This document shows, one piece after another, positions 34,123 to 44,962 of a stretch of DNA of 64,000 nt (position 1 is its first letter; every line of letters begins with the position of its first letter). The notes beneath the pieces were generated by a model that worked only from the letters and a program-made list of their open reading frames with translations, had not been told where the DNA came from and ran no database searches. The position numbers and the translations under genes were made by a program. Source of the DNA: Arcobacter sp. (lineage in GTDB: Bacteria; Campylobacterota; Campylobacteria; Campylobacterales; Arcobacteraceae); contig PKUJ01000020.1 in the NCBI GenBank assembly GCA_002869565.1, positions 23,046 to 87,045 on the forward strand, written 5' to 3'.

Positions 34123-36954
34123 ATGTCAAAAAATACATATGAAGCACTGAAAGCAAAAATCGGTAGAAGATCATTTTTAAAAATGGCTGCTGTCGCTACT
34201 GCTGCTGGTGCAACAAGTATTTTGGCAAATGATGGAGTAACTAGACCTGCAACTGATGAGGAAATTAAAAATCCTTTTCCTGGTTCCACAAAAGTTAAAA
34301 CTATCTGTAATGCATGTTCTGTTGGATGTGGGATTATAGCTGAAGTACAAAATGGTGTTTGGGTAAGACAAGAAGTAGCACAAGATCATCCAATTTCTCT
34401 TGGTGGTCATTGTTGTAAAGGTGCTGATATGATTGATATGGTTAGGTCTGAGGTTAGACTTAAGCATCCAATGGTAAAAGAGGGTGGAAAATGGAAAAGA
34501 TTATCTTGGGACGATGCTTTAGATAGAATCGCAAACAAGTTAGCTAATATGCATAAAACAGCGGGTCCAGATTCTGCAATGTTTTTAGGATCAGCAAAAA
34601 TGAGTACAGAGCAAGCTTACTATTTTAGAAAGTTTGCAGCAATGTATGGGACAAATAATATAGATCATCAAGCTAGAATTTGACATAGTGCTACAGTCGC
34701 CGGGGTGGCGAATACATGGGGTTACGGTGCTATGACAAACTCACTTGGAGATATCCAAAACGCAAAAGCTATTATTATTTTCGGAGCAAATCCTGCGGTA
34801 AATCACCCAGTTGGTTTCGGACATTTTTTAAAAGCAAAAGAGAGAAATAACGCAAAAATTATTGTTATTGATCCTGTATTTACAAAAACTGCTGCAAAAG
34901 CAGATTATTATTGCAGAATTAGACCTGGAACAGATATTCCATTTATGTATGGAATGTTACATCTTATTTTCAAAAATGGTTGGCATGATGAAAAATTTAT
35001 TGCTGATAGAGTTTATGGAATGGAAGATATTATGGAAGAAGCTAAAAAGTGGAATCCTGAAAAAGTTTCAGATGTTACTGGTGTACCAGTAGATAAATTA
35101 ATTCAAATTACAAAAGTATATGCTGAATCTACTCCTGGAACACTGATTTGGGCAATGGGATTAACTCAACATACAGTTGGTTCATCTAATACTAGACTTG
35201 CACCAATTTTACAATTATCTCTTGGAAATATGGGTGAAGAAGGTGGTGGAACAAACATTTTAAGAGGACATGATAATGTACAAGGGGCAACAGATATGTG
35301 TTGTTTATCTCATACATTACCAGGTTATTATGGTTTAAGTGATGGTTCATGGAAATATTTTGCAAGTTCATGGGGTGTTGATTACAACTGGTTGAAAGGT
35401 CGTTTCAAAGCTAAAGAATGGATGAATAAAAAAGGGTTTACTCTGTCTCGTTGGTGGGCTGGAGTTCTTGATGGAAAAAATGGTAACGATAAAATTTCTA
35501 ATGGAGGAACTAACTTAAAAGCTCTTTTTGTAATGGGTAATGGTATTACTTCAATTGCACAACAAGCAAAAGTTAAAGAAGGTCTAGATAATTTAGAAAT
35601 GTTAGTTCTTTGTGATCCTTTTGTAAATGAAGCAGCTATTTTAACTGATAAACAAGACGATGTATTTATTTTACCTGCAGCAACGCAATTTGAAACAAGT
35701 GGTTCTGTAACAGCTACAAATAGATCTGTACAATGGAGAACTAAAGTTGTTGAGCCAATGTATGAGTCAAAAACAGACCATGAAGTAATGTTTGAATTAG
35801 CAAAAAGATTAGGCTTTTATGAGCAATATACAGCTGGAATGAAAGTTAAAGAGAATAAAAAAGATTTCAAATGGCCAGAAGATGCTACTGATGAGATTGC
35901 AAGAATTATTAAGACTATTGGTCTTACTGGATGGACTGCAAAAAGAATTAAAAAGCATACTAAAAACTGGCATATGTTTGACCAAATATCTGGACGTGGA
36001 TATGGTGAAATGAAAGGTGAATATTATGGATTACCTTGGCCTGTATGGACAGAAACTCATGGTGGAAGCCCGATTCTTTATAACATTAATAGAAGTGTAA
36101 CAGATGGAGGAATGGGATTTAGAAATAGATTTGGTTTAGAACATGATGGTGTATCTCAATTAGCAGGAGAGGGAAGTGCTCCTAAATTATCTTCTAATAA
36201 AGATGGATATCCTGAAATTACAAGAGATAATATTGAAGCAGTTCTTGGAATAACTTTGACAGAAGAAGAAAAATCAAAAATTGGTAAAAACTGGAAAGTA
36301 GATACCTCTAATATTATTGCCCAAAAATGTATGGAAAGAGGAATCGCACCTTATGGAAATGCAAGAGCTAGAGCAAAAGTTTGGACTTTTCCTGATCAAA
36401 TTCCAATGCATAGAGAACCACTTCATTCTCCAAGACAAGATTTAGTTAAAAAATACCCAACTTATGAAGATAAGGGTAATCATTATAGAGTTGATACTTT
36501 ATATAAAACTAAACAAAATGAAAAAGATTGGTCAAAAGAGTTCCCTGTTAACTTAGTTACAGGAAGACTAGTAAATATGAATGGTGCTGGAATGGAAAAT
36601 AGAGCAAGTAAATATCTTGCTGCTTTAACTCCTGATATGTTCTGTGATATTAATCCAGATTTAGCAGGAAGACATGGCATTAGAGATGGGGCAATGATGT
36701 GGATTCATTCTCCTGAAGGTACAAAGATTAAAGTCAAAGCAAAATATTCTCATAGTGTTACAGAAGATAGAATTTTCTTACCATTTCACTTTGCTGGTGT
36801 TTTTCAAGGTGAAGATTTATCGCACAAATATCCTAAGGGAACTAAACCTTATGCAGTAGGTGAAAGTGCAAATACAGTTACTAACTACGGTTACGACATC
36901 ATCACTCAGATTCCTGAGACAAAAGGTGGATTATGTCGAATCGAATTAGCGTAA
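34123..36954 (+). CDS. fdhA: Formate dehydrogenase major subunit, selenoprotein, cluster 2
   Basis: The start at 34123 is preferred over the in-frame ATG at 34105, because TTAAAGGAATTTTAT precedes it. The product of about 943 residues has the Tat signal GRRSFLKMAAVA, the cluster motif CNACSVGCGI...CCKG, and Sec at TGA 34681-34683 within HQARI-Sec-HSATVAG. The rest follows the molybdopterin oxidoreductase pattern. It is clearly closer to the cluster 3 subunit than to cluster 1. It appears intact although its chaperone and FeS genes are broken. Confidence 0.95.
34681..34719 (+). promoter_or_regulatory. SECIS element of fdhA2
   Basis: TCGCC (34697-34701) and GGCGA (34707-34711) pair around GGGGT, at the same distance from UGA as in fdhA1. 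Confidence 0.8.
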
Positions 36955-36964
36955 GAGGTGTATT

Positions 36965-37576
36965 ATGAGTAATAGTGAAAATGCTAGATTAAAATTTTAT
37001 TGTGACGAACACAGATGTATATCTTGTGATGGTTGTTCTGTGGCTTGTGCTGAAGCACATGAATTACCAGCATGAATTAACAGAAGAAAAGTGATTACAT
37101 TAAATGAAGGTATTGAAGATTTAGAATACTCTTTATCAATTGCATGTATGCACTGTACTGATGCTCCTTGTGAAGAGGTTTGTCCAGTTGATTGTTTTTA
37201 TATAAGAGAAGATGGAATAGTTTTACATGATAAAGATAAATGTATAGGTTGTGCATATTGTTTATATGCTTGTCCTTTTGGTGCACCACAATTTCCACAA
37301 GATGGAGCTTTTGGTACAAAAGGAGCAATGGACAAATGTACAATGTGTGCAGGTGGACCACTTGAAACAAATAGTCACGAAGAAAGAGAATTGTATGGAC
37401 AAAATAGAATCTCTGAGGGAAAAGTTCCTGTTTGTGCTGCAATGTGTTCCACAAAAGCTTTACTTGTTGGTGACTCAATGGAAATATCTAATATTTACAG
37501 AAAAAGAGTGCTCTCGGCAGGACACGGTGCAAAAACTCAACCTTATGGTTGGAGTACAGCATACGGAGATAAATAA
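36965..37576 (+). pseudogene. fdhB: Formate dehydrogenase iron-sulfur subunit gene of cluster 2, broken by TGA
   Basis: The frame is homologous over its whole length to the FeS subunits at 31125 and 44348, but codon 37 is TGA (37073-37075), after AEAHELPA and before INRRKV. Both homologues have glycine (GGA or GGG) there. No hairpin comparable to the fdhA SECIS elements follows, so Sec insertion is unlikely. Restart at the GTG at 37091 would lose the first cluster motif CISCDGCSVAC. I read it as a recent nonsense mutation. Confidence 0.8.
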
Positions 37577-37585
37577 GGTATTAAG

Positions 37586-38485
37586 ATGAAAAATAAATAT
37601 ATAGTTCTTTCCATCCTAGTATTGTCAACATTAGCCTTTGGTGCTAATGCTGATAGTGCAATTTGGGGGAAAGAATTAATACCGAATATTTTAGGTTATG
37701 ACAAAGAAGGTTCTTTACATTTAGGGTATCTTTTTACACTTTTACAAGGTACATACTTTAAACCTGTATTCTTAGGAGTATTGTTAGGTGTACCTGCTGT
37801 ATTTTTTATCCATTATATGATTATAGGACCAATGATTTTTTCTCATGATAGAAAAAAGATATATGTATTTACACTTTTTAATAGAATTATACATGCAATA
37901 GCAGGAATAGCTTTTATGTTACTTATTCCAACAGGATTAGTAATGATGTTTGGTACTACTTTTGGTGGAGGAGAATTTGTTAGAGCTTGTAAAGAGATAC
38001 ATGCAATATCAACACTACTATTTATAGTTAGTATCTTCCCTATGTTTACTATGTGGGTAAGATGGATGTTTGTACACTGGGATGATTTTAAATGGTTAAT
38101 GATTGTTGGTGGATATTTAAATAAAAATAAAAAGCCAGTTCCTGCAGGAAAATTTAATGCAGGACAAAAAATGTGGTTTTGGTTAGCTACTTTAGGTGGT
38201 ATTGTAATGATAGGTACTGGTGCAGTTATGTATTTTCAAGATTTTAAACTTGGAATATTAGTTGAATATGGTATTTCTCAAATAGACTTCTTAAGAGCAA
38301 GTGCACTTGTGCATAATATTTTAGGTATGGCTGTTTTAGCTCTATTTATGACACATGTATATATGTCTGTATTTGCAATTAAAGGCGCAATTCATTCAAT
38401 TATCACTGGATATAAAGAAGAAGAAGAAGTTGAAATACTTCACAGCTCTTTTTACAAAAAACTTAAAAAACAAAATAAAATTTAA
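37586..38485 (+). CDS. fdhC: Formate dehydrogenase cytochrome b subunit, cluster 2
   Basis: The 299-residue membrane subunit differs from the cluster 1 copy in only about fifteen residues, mostly in the leader and between residues 213 and 235. The haem histidines are retained. The 3' end is the same at DNA level as in cluster 1, continuing into the terminator, which suggests gene conversion or a recent duplication. Confidence 0.92.
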   Translation: MKNKYIVLSILVLSTLAFGANADSAIWGKELIPNILGYDKEGSLHLGYLFTLLQGTYFKPVFLGVLLGVPAVFFIHYMIIGPMIFSHDRKKIYVFTLFNRIIHAIAGIAFMLLIPTGLVMMFGTTFGGGEFVRACKEIHAISTLLFIVSIFPMFTMWVRWMFVHWDDFKWLMIVGGYLNKNKKPVPAGKFNAGQKMWFWLATLGGIVMIGTGAVMYFQDFKLGILVEYGISQIDFLRASALVHNILGMAVLALFMTHVYMSVFAIKGAIHSIITGYKEEEEVEILHSSFYKKLKKQNKI

Positions 38486-38514
38486 AACTTTCTCCTTCGG
38501 GAGAGAGTTTTTTT
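38486..38514 (+). terminator. Terminator after fdhC2
   Basis: This is the same AACTTTCTCC-TTCG-GGAGAGAGTT hairpin as at 32634, followed by seven T. Confidence 0.92.
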
Positions 38515-38581
38515 AAACTTAATTCACACTTAATAATAAACTTATACTAAAACTTAATTTTTATAATTAAAGTGTTCTTAA

Positions 38582-38600
38582 ATATGCATTTTTAGCATAT
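38582..38600. promoter_or_regulatory. ATATGC-N7-GCATAT operator before cluster 3
   Basis: ATATGCATTTTTAGCATAT matches both arms exactly; it lies 115 bases before the GTG/ATG of the first cluster 3 gene. Confidence 0.65.
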
Positions 38601-38682
38601 TTATAAATACACAGCTAATTTTAATAATTAGCTTCAAAAGTTATAATTTAAGATATAATTAAGTTTAATACAATTAGAATAA

Positions 38683-38700
38683 GGTCAAATATATTTTACC
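38683..38700. promoter_or_regulatory. GGTAAA-N6-TTTACC box before cluster 3
   Basis: GGTCAAATATATTTTACC has one mismatch in the left arm and sits 14 bases before the start, almost the same place as in cluster 1. Confidence 0.55.
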
Positions 38701-38714
38701 AAAAGGTATAGATT

Positions 38715-40406
38715 ATGCAGGAATTTATATATTATAACCCAAAAGGAATTGAATTTCCTTTGTCTCAAAGTATTTTAGTCACAGATAAATTACTCGAAGA
38801 ATCTGATTATGTTGTATCAAATACAAAAGATATCAAAGCAGAAATAATTGCAGATGAAATAGATTTTTATATTAATAATTCAAAAGACTCTTTATCTTCT
38901 AAAATCAAAAATGTAGAAAAATTATATGAACTAAATGCCACAAGATTTGATTTAGCACAAGATATTGTTTTTTCACAAAACATTTCAAATAAAGTTTTAT
39001 TAATTTGTGATAAAGAACAAAAAACAGAAATATTAAAATTAATTGATTCTAAAGAATTTGATTTATTTAGTGTTAATGAAGATATTATAAAAAATGTTGA
39101 AGGTCATATAGGAAATTTAACAGTTACTGTTGATGATGAAGGTAAAGATGTTGAATTAAAAGTTGATCAAATTATTTGGTTTGATGAAAAAGAATTAGGA
39201 ATGAAACAAAGTGGTTGTTTTGATCCATTAAAAAGCTCAGTTGATGATGTCTTATCACAAATTAGAGCAAATATCACAAATTTTGAATATAAGAAATTTA
39301 CTACATATGATAAAACAATTTGTCAATATCACGAAAGAAGAGAAGAAATTTGTGGTAAATGTGCTGAAGTATGTCCTACAGTTGCAATTGTAAAAAATGA
39401 TGAAGAAAAACATTTAGAATTTTCACAAATAGATTGTCATGGTTGTGGTGGTTGTGTTTCAGTTTGTCCTAGTGGGGCAATTGATTATGCTCCTGCAAAT
39501 AAAGAAGCTATGTTTGAAATGAGTAAATTTTATAGAGAGCAAATACCTTTAATTATTCCAGAGAAAATGAATGTTTCTGAAATAGCTATAGAATTGAAAG
39601 AAAATGTTTTACCTCTTAAAATAGAAGGTGAAAAATATTTACATGAAGGTACTTTATTAACTCTTTTACAAGAATCAGGTTCTCAAGTTGTTTTTTATAC
39701 TGACTTCTTATCAAAAGGAACAAAAGATTCAATATCAATATTAAACCAAGTTTATCAAGCTAAATATAAAAAAGATGCAGTTTTATTAGCTATGAATGAA
39801 GATGAACTAAAAGATGCTTTAGAAGAAGTAGATTTTATTGAGGGGTCACGATATTTAGTAAATCAAGATGATACAAGAAAAAGAGAAGTTTTTGCAATTA
39901 GATTATCTCATATTGTTGGAAATGATGATTTAGGAACTGTTACAACAGGAGAGCATGTTCATTATGCAAAAGTAAATGTAAATGAGTCAAATTGTACTTT
40001 ATGTTTATCTTGTGTTGGTGCTTGTAATGTAAATGCACTTATTGCTGATACTAGCGATAATACTTTAAGATTAAATCCTTCATTATGCACATCATGTGGT
40101 TATTGTGAAGTATCTTGTCCTGAAAAAGATTGTTTAACAATTGAAAGGGATGTAATTCATTTAAATCCAACTTGGTTCAAAGAAGAAATCTTGGCACAAG
40201 ATACATTATTCGCCTGTGTAGAATGTGGGAAAGAGTTTGCAACTACAAAAGCAATTGAAAAAATAGCTTCAATAATGGCTCCATTGTTTAAATCAGATCC
40301 AATAAAAGAGAGAACTTTATATTGTTGTGAAGATTGTAAACCAAAAATCATGATGGAAAGTTATATGAAGAATAGAGATAATTATAATAATGCAGTAGGA
40401 GTTTAA
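38715..40406 (+). CDS. Multi-cluster 4Fe-4S protein of formate dehydrogenase cluster 3
   Basis: The 563-residue protein is the homologue of the one at 25473 and keeps every cysteine motif: CQYHERREEICGKCAEVCP, CHGCGGCVSVCPSGAIDY, CTLCLSCVGACNVNAL, CTSCGYCEVSCPEKDC, CVECGKEF and CCEDCKPK. The N-terminal 200 residues have diverged more. A TorD-like gene follows one base later. Cluster 2 has no copy of this gene. The role in electron transfer or assembly is inferred. Confidence 0.8.
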   Translation: MQEFIYYNPKGIEFPLSQSILVTDKLLEESDYVVSNTKDIKAEIIADEIDFYINNSKDSLSSKIKNVEKLYELNATRFDLAQDIVFSQNISNKVLLICDKEQKTEILKLIDSKEFDLFSVNEDIIKNVEGHIGNLTVTVDDEGKDVELKVDQIIWFDEKELGMKQSGCFDPLKSSVDDVLSQIRANITNFEYKKFTTYDKTICQYHERREEICGKCAEVCPTVAIVKNDEEKHLEFSQIDCHGCGGCVSVCPSGAIDYAPANKEAMFEMSKFYREQIPLIIPEKMNVSEIAIELKENVLPLKIEGEKYLHEGTLLTLLQESGSQVVFYTDFLSKGTKDSISILNQVYQAKYKKDAVLLAMNEDELKDALEEVDFIEGSRYLVNQDDTRKREVFAIRLSHIVGNDDLGTVTTGEHVHYAKVNVNESNCTLCLSCVGACNVNALIADTSDNTLRLNPSLCTSCGYCEVSCPEKDCLTIERDVIHLNPTWFKEEILAQDTLFACVECGKEFATTKAIEKIASIMAPLFKSDPIKERTLYCCEDCKPKIMMESYMKNRDNYNNAVGV

Positions 40407-40407
40407 A

Positions 40408-41178
40408 ATGCAAGATCAATCACTTATGAAAGCAAGATCAATTTATTACAACCTTTTTTCTAAGTTTTTTGTTTATTCAAAAGATGTAACTGTTTATTTT
40501 GAGTTAATTAATATTTTAAAATTATTAGAAAAAAATCCTTTAGATGTTACAACAGGAGAAGCAGTAAGTAGAATTCTTTCTAAGCTTGATAGTTCATCAA
40601 ATGTTGCTCTAGTACAAGAATATGATGATATTTTCCATAATCCAGAAACTAAAAATATTAGAACAACAGCTTCATATTATGATGAAGGTGTTGAATCAGG
40701 TAAAAAAAGAGTTGAAATGCTCCAATTTTTAGCAAAAACTAAAATTAGAAGAAATGAATCAGAATTTGCAGAATATGAAGATAGTATAGGATTTATATTA
40801 ACTCTGATGGCTGAACTAAATGAATTAATAGTAAATGGTGAAGAAGAGTATAAAAATACACAACACTGCATTTTTGAAGAAATTTTAAATGATTTTATAG
40901 AAGATTTTGCAAAAGATGTTTATGAGCATGAATGCGCAGATATCTTTAAAGATGTGATTATTGTTTTAAAAGCATTTATCGAATTTGAAAGACTTTATCT
41001 TCAAGTTTCAAAACCTTCTCCAAGAGAAGAAATTGTAAGAGAAGTAGAATCTTGTGATGTTATTTCAGATGAAGAGGCTCAAAGAAGAGCTCGTAATAAA
41101 GCAATGAAAGCAAATGGCCCTAAAATAGAAGATGCAGATCCCGAAAAAATTGCATACGATGTAGAGTCAGAAGTCTAA
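40408..41178 (+). CDS. TorD-family chaperone for formate dehydrogenase 3
   Basis: The 256-residue protein is intact and shares with its relatives the start KARSIYYNLFSKFFVY, the TTASYYDEGVESGKKRVEML loop near residue 90 and the LKAFIEFERLYLQ helix. The acidic and basic C-terminus (RRARNKAMKANGPK) matches that of the broken cluster 2 gene, showing that the two are the closest pair. It could serve both enzymes. Confidence 0.82.
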   Translation: MQDQSLMKARSIYYNLFSKFFVYSKDVTVYFELINILKLLEKNPLDVTTGEAVSRILSKLDSSSNVALVQEYDDIFHNPETKNIRTTASYYDEGVESGKKRVEMLQFLAKTKIRRNESEFAEYEDSIGFILTLMAELNELIVNGEEEYKNTQHCIFEEILNDFIEDFAKDVYEHECADIFKDVIIVLKAFIEFERLYLQVSKPSPREEIVREVESCDVISDEEAQRRARNKAMKANGPKIEDADPEKIAYDVESEV

Positions 41179-41279
41179 TTTTCTCAAAGGGGGAGGGGAT
41201 TTTAGAAAATAAATAGAAGTTTGTTTTTTAAAGTCTCCATGTGACTCATTGGGACTTAATTTCTATAAGGAGGACAGTC

Positions 41280-41492
41280 ATGCAACAAAGCAGAAGAGAT
41301 TTTGCCAAGAAAACAGCAATTGTCGCAGCTGGAGCTGCTGTAGCTGGGTCAGCTACTGCTGTTATGGCTGGAACAAGTGTTGATAAAGAAGCATCTTTAT
41401 CAAATGGTGTTGTTGTAGGGAGCTCTAATAAAAAAGAGATTACTTACAAGAAAACTGAAACGTGGGCAGAGTATTACAAAAACGCGTTATAA
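41280..41492 (+). CDS. Small Tat-signal protein of cluster 3
   Basis: The start is at 41280, after TATAAGGAGGACAGTC; an in-frame ATG at 41241 gives an extension without homology. The 70-residue product has the signal QQSRRDFAKKTAIVAAGAAV and the family tail GVVVGSSNKKEITYKKTETW. A hairpin (AAGTCTC...GGGACTT) lies in the leader at about 41230-41256. Confidence 0.82.
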   Translation: MQQSRRDFAKKTAIVAAGAAVAGSATAVMAGTSVDKEASLSNGVVVGSSNKKEITYKKTETWAEYYKNAL

Positions 41493-41506
41493 GAAGGAGC
41501 AGAAGT

Positions 41507-44338
41507 ATGTCAGCAAATACATATGAAACTCTAAATGCAAAAGTTGGACGACGGTCATTTATGAAAATGGCTGCAGTTGCGACTGCATTTGGTGTTACAT
41601 CATCTTTTGCAAGCACTAATGTAACTAGAAAAGCTACAGAAGAAGAGATTAAAAATCCTTTTCCTGGTTCTAAGCTAGTTAAATCAATTTGTACAGCATG
41701 TTCAGTTGGTTGTGGTGTTATAGCAGAAGTTCAAAATGGTGTTTGGGTTAGACAAGAAGTTGCGACAGATCATCCTGTATCATTAGGTGGTCATTGTTGT
41801 AAAGGTGCAGATATGATCGATATGGTTAGATCTGAAGTAAGACTTAAACATCCAATGGTTAAGAAAGCTGGGAAGTGGCAAAGAATTTCGTGGGATGAGG
41901 CAATAGAAGGTATTGGTTCAAAACTAGAAAATTTAAGACAAACAGCAGGACCAGATTCAACAATGTTTTTAGGATCAGCAAAATTTGGTACAGAGCAATC
42001 TTACTACTTTAGAAAATTTGCTGCAATGTTTGGAACAAATAATATAGATCATCAAGCTAGAATTTGACATAGCTCAACAGTTGCCGGTGTGGCAAATACA
42101 TGGGGTTATGGTGCTATGACAAATTCTCTGGGAGATATCCAGAATTCAAAAGCGATCATAATATTTGGAGCAAATCCTGCGGTTAACCACCCAGTTGGAT
42201 TCCAACATTTTTTAAAAGCAAAAGAGCGTAATAATGCAAAAATAATTGTAGTAGATCCTAGATTTACTAAAACAGCTGCAAAAGCTGATTATTATGCACA
42301 AATTAGACCTGGTACTGATATTCCTTTTATGTATGGAATGTTAAATATCATTTTTGAAAATGGTTGGCATGACAAAGGCTTTATCAAAGATAGAGTTTAT
42401 GGTATGGAAGACGTGATGAAAGAGGCTAAAAACTGGCCTATTGAAAGAGTTGCTGATGTTACTGGTGTAGATGCTGATTTAATTATACAAATCACTAAAC
42501 ACTATGCTCAACATACCCCTGGAACTCTTATTTGGGCTATGGGACTTACTCAACATACAAATGGTTCATCTAATACAAGAATGGCACCAATCTTACAACT
42601 TGCACTTGGAAACATGGGTGTTGAAGGTGGAGGATGTAATATTCTTAGAGGTCATGATAATGTTCAAGGTGCTACTGATATGGCTTGTTTATCTGACACA
42701 TTACCAGGTTATTATGGACTATCTGATGGTTCTTGGAAATACTTCGCAAAATCTTGGGGAGTAGATTATGAGTGGCTAAAAGGTAGATTTAAAACTAAAG
42801 AATGGATGAACAAAAAAGGATTTACGTTAGCACGTTGGTGGGCTGGAGTTCTTGGTGGAAATGAAGGTGAAGATGCTATTCATAATAATGGTACAAATTT
42901 AAAAGCATTATTCGTAATGGGTAATGGTATTACTTCTACTGCACAAACAAAAAAAGTAAAAGAAGCATTAGATAAACTTGATTTAGCAGTATTCTGTGAT
43001 CCTTTCGTAAATGAAGGTGCAATAATTACTGATAAACAAGATGATGTTTATATTTTACCTTCAGCAACACAGTTTGAAACAGCTGGTTCTGTAACAGCAA
43101 CAAATAGATCTGCTCAATGGAGAACAGAGATTATTAAACCTATGTATGAGTCTAAAACAGACCAAGACATTATGTTTGCATTTGCTAAAAAATTAGGTTT
43201 TTATGATGAGCTAACTGCTGGTATGAAAATCAAAGAAAATAAAAAAGATTTTACTTGGCCTGAAGATGCTACAGATGAAATTGCTAGAATTATTAAGACT
43301 ATTGGATTAACAGGTTGGACTGCCCATAGACTTAAAAAACATCAAGAAAATTGGCATATGTTTGACCAAGTTAGTGGTCGAGGATATGGTGAAATGACTG
43401 GTGAATATTATGGTTTACCATGGCCATGTTGGACTGAAAAACATTCTGGATCACCAGTACTATACAATATTAACAGATCTGTTAAAGAAGGTGGTATGGG
43501 ATTTAGAAATAGATTTGGTTTAGAACATGATGGTCAAGATTTACTTGCAGGAAGTGGAAGCGCTCCTAAAGGTTCTGCAAATAAAGATGGTTATCCAGAA
43601 ATAACAAAAGATAATATTGAGAAGGTTCTTGGAATCACGTTAACTGCCGACGAGAAGAATAGAATTGGTAAAAACTGGAAAGTTGATACATCAAATATTA
43701 TTGCTGAAAAATGTATGGAACAAGGTATGGCTCCTTATGGAAATGCTAAAGCTAGAGCTAAAGTTTGGACATTCCCTGACCAAATTCCAATGCATAGAGA
43801 ACCTTTACACTCACCAAGACAGGATTTAACTAAAAAGTATCCAAGTTTTGATGATAAGAAGGATCATTTTAGAGTTGATACAAGATATGTATCAGAGCAA
43901 AGTAAACAAGATTGGTCAAAAGATTTCCCTATTAACTTAGTTACAGGAAGACTTGTAAACCTAAATGGTGCTGGTATGGAAAATAGAGCATCTAAATATC
44001 TTACGGCTTTAACACCTGAAATGTTCTGTGATATTAATCCAGATTTAGCAGGAAGATTTGGTATCAGAGATGGTTCAATGATGTGGATTCATTCACCACA
44101 AGGTACAAAAATTAAAGTTAAAGCGAAGTATTCATATTCTGTATCGCCTGATAGAGTATTTATACCTATTCATTTTGCTGGTGTTATGGAAGGTGAAGAT
44201 TTATCTCATAAATATCCTGATGGTACTGCTCCTTATGCAATTGGAGAGAGTGCGAACACTGTTACAAATTATGGTTATGACATCGTTACTCAGATCCCTG
44301 AGACTAAGGGTGGATTATGTCGAATAGAACGAGCGTAG
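41507..44338 (+). CDS. fdhA: Formate dehydrogenase major subunit, selenoprotein, cluster 3
   Basis: The start at 41507 follows AAGAAGGAGCAGAAGT. The product has about 943 residues with the Tat signal GRRSFMKMAAVA, CTACSVGCGV...CCKG for the 4Fe-4S cluster, and Sec at TGA 42065-42067 in HQARI-Sec-HSSTVAG. The last domain, with NLVTGRLVNLNGAGMENRAS, fits the dinucleotide-binding fold. This cluster is the most complete of the three. Confidence 0.95.
42065..42103 (+). promoter_or_regulatory. SECIS element of fdhA3
   Basis: TTGCC (42081-42085) and GGCAA (42091-42095) pair around GGTGT. Relative to fdhA1 both partners of one pair changed together (C-G to T-A), a compensatory change that supports a selected RNA stem. 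Confidence 0.85.
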
Positions 44339-44347
44339 GAGAACAAT

Positions 44348-44962
44348 ATGAGTAATAATAATATAAATTTCTCAAGAATGAAATTCTACTGTGATGAAAA
44401 TAGATGTATTCATTGTGACGGTTGTTCTGTTGCTTGTGCTGAAGCACATGAATTGCCTGTTGGGGTTAACAGAAGAAAAGTAGTTACAATCAATGAAGGT
44501 AAACAAGGTCAAGAGTTCTCTTTATCAGTTGCATGTATGCACTGTACAGATGCTCCTTGTGAAGAAGTTTGTCCTGTTGATTGTTTCTATATCAGAGAAG
44601 ATGGTATCGTTTTACACGATAAAAATAAATGTATTGGTTGTGCATATTGTTTATATGCTTGTCCTTTTGGTGCACCACAATTTCCTAAAGATGGGGCATT
44701 TGGTACAAAAGGTGTTATGGACAAATGTACAATGTGTGCTGGAGGTCCAGAAGAGACTAACTCACATGAAGAGAGAGAATTATACGGTCAAAATAGAATT
44801 TCTGAAGGTAAAGTACCTGTTTGTGCTGCTATGTGTTCAACAAAAGCATTACTTGTAGGTGACGCGGAAGAAGTTTCTAATATTTTCAGACAAAGGGTTA
44901 TGTCAGCTGGACATGGGGTACAATCTGCACCTTATGGATGGGACAAAGCATATGGAAAATAG
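44348..44962 (+). CDS. fdhB: Formate dehydrogenase iron-sulfur subunit, cluster 3
   Basis: The 204-residue subunit has an intact set of four cysteine clusters, beginning CIHCDGCSVACAEAHE and ending CAAMCSTKALLVGD. Glycine is present at the position where the cluster 2 copy has TGA. It starts nine bases after fdhA3 and overlaps the cytochrome gene by 11 bases. Confidence 0.93.
   Translation: MSNNNINFSRMKFYCDENRCIHCDGCSVACAEAHELPVGVNRRKVVTINEGKQGQEFSLSVACMHCTDAPCEEVCPVDCFYIREDGIVLHDKNKCIGCAYCLYACPFGAPQFPKDGAFGTKGVMDKCTMCAGGPEETNSHEERELYGQNRISEGKVPVCAAMCSTKALLVGDAEEVSNIFRQRVMSAGHGVQSAPYGWDKAYGK

Noticed and set aside
37073..37075. UGA in the cluster 2 iron-sulfur gene as a new selenocysteine codon
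   Set aside because: Both homologues have glycine there, and no hairpin like the three fdhA SECIS elements follows within 40 bases.
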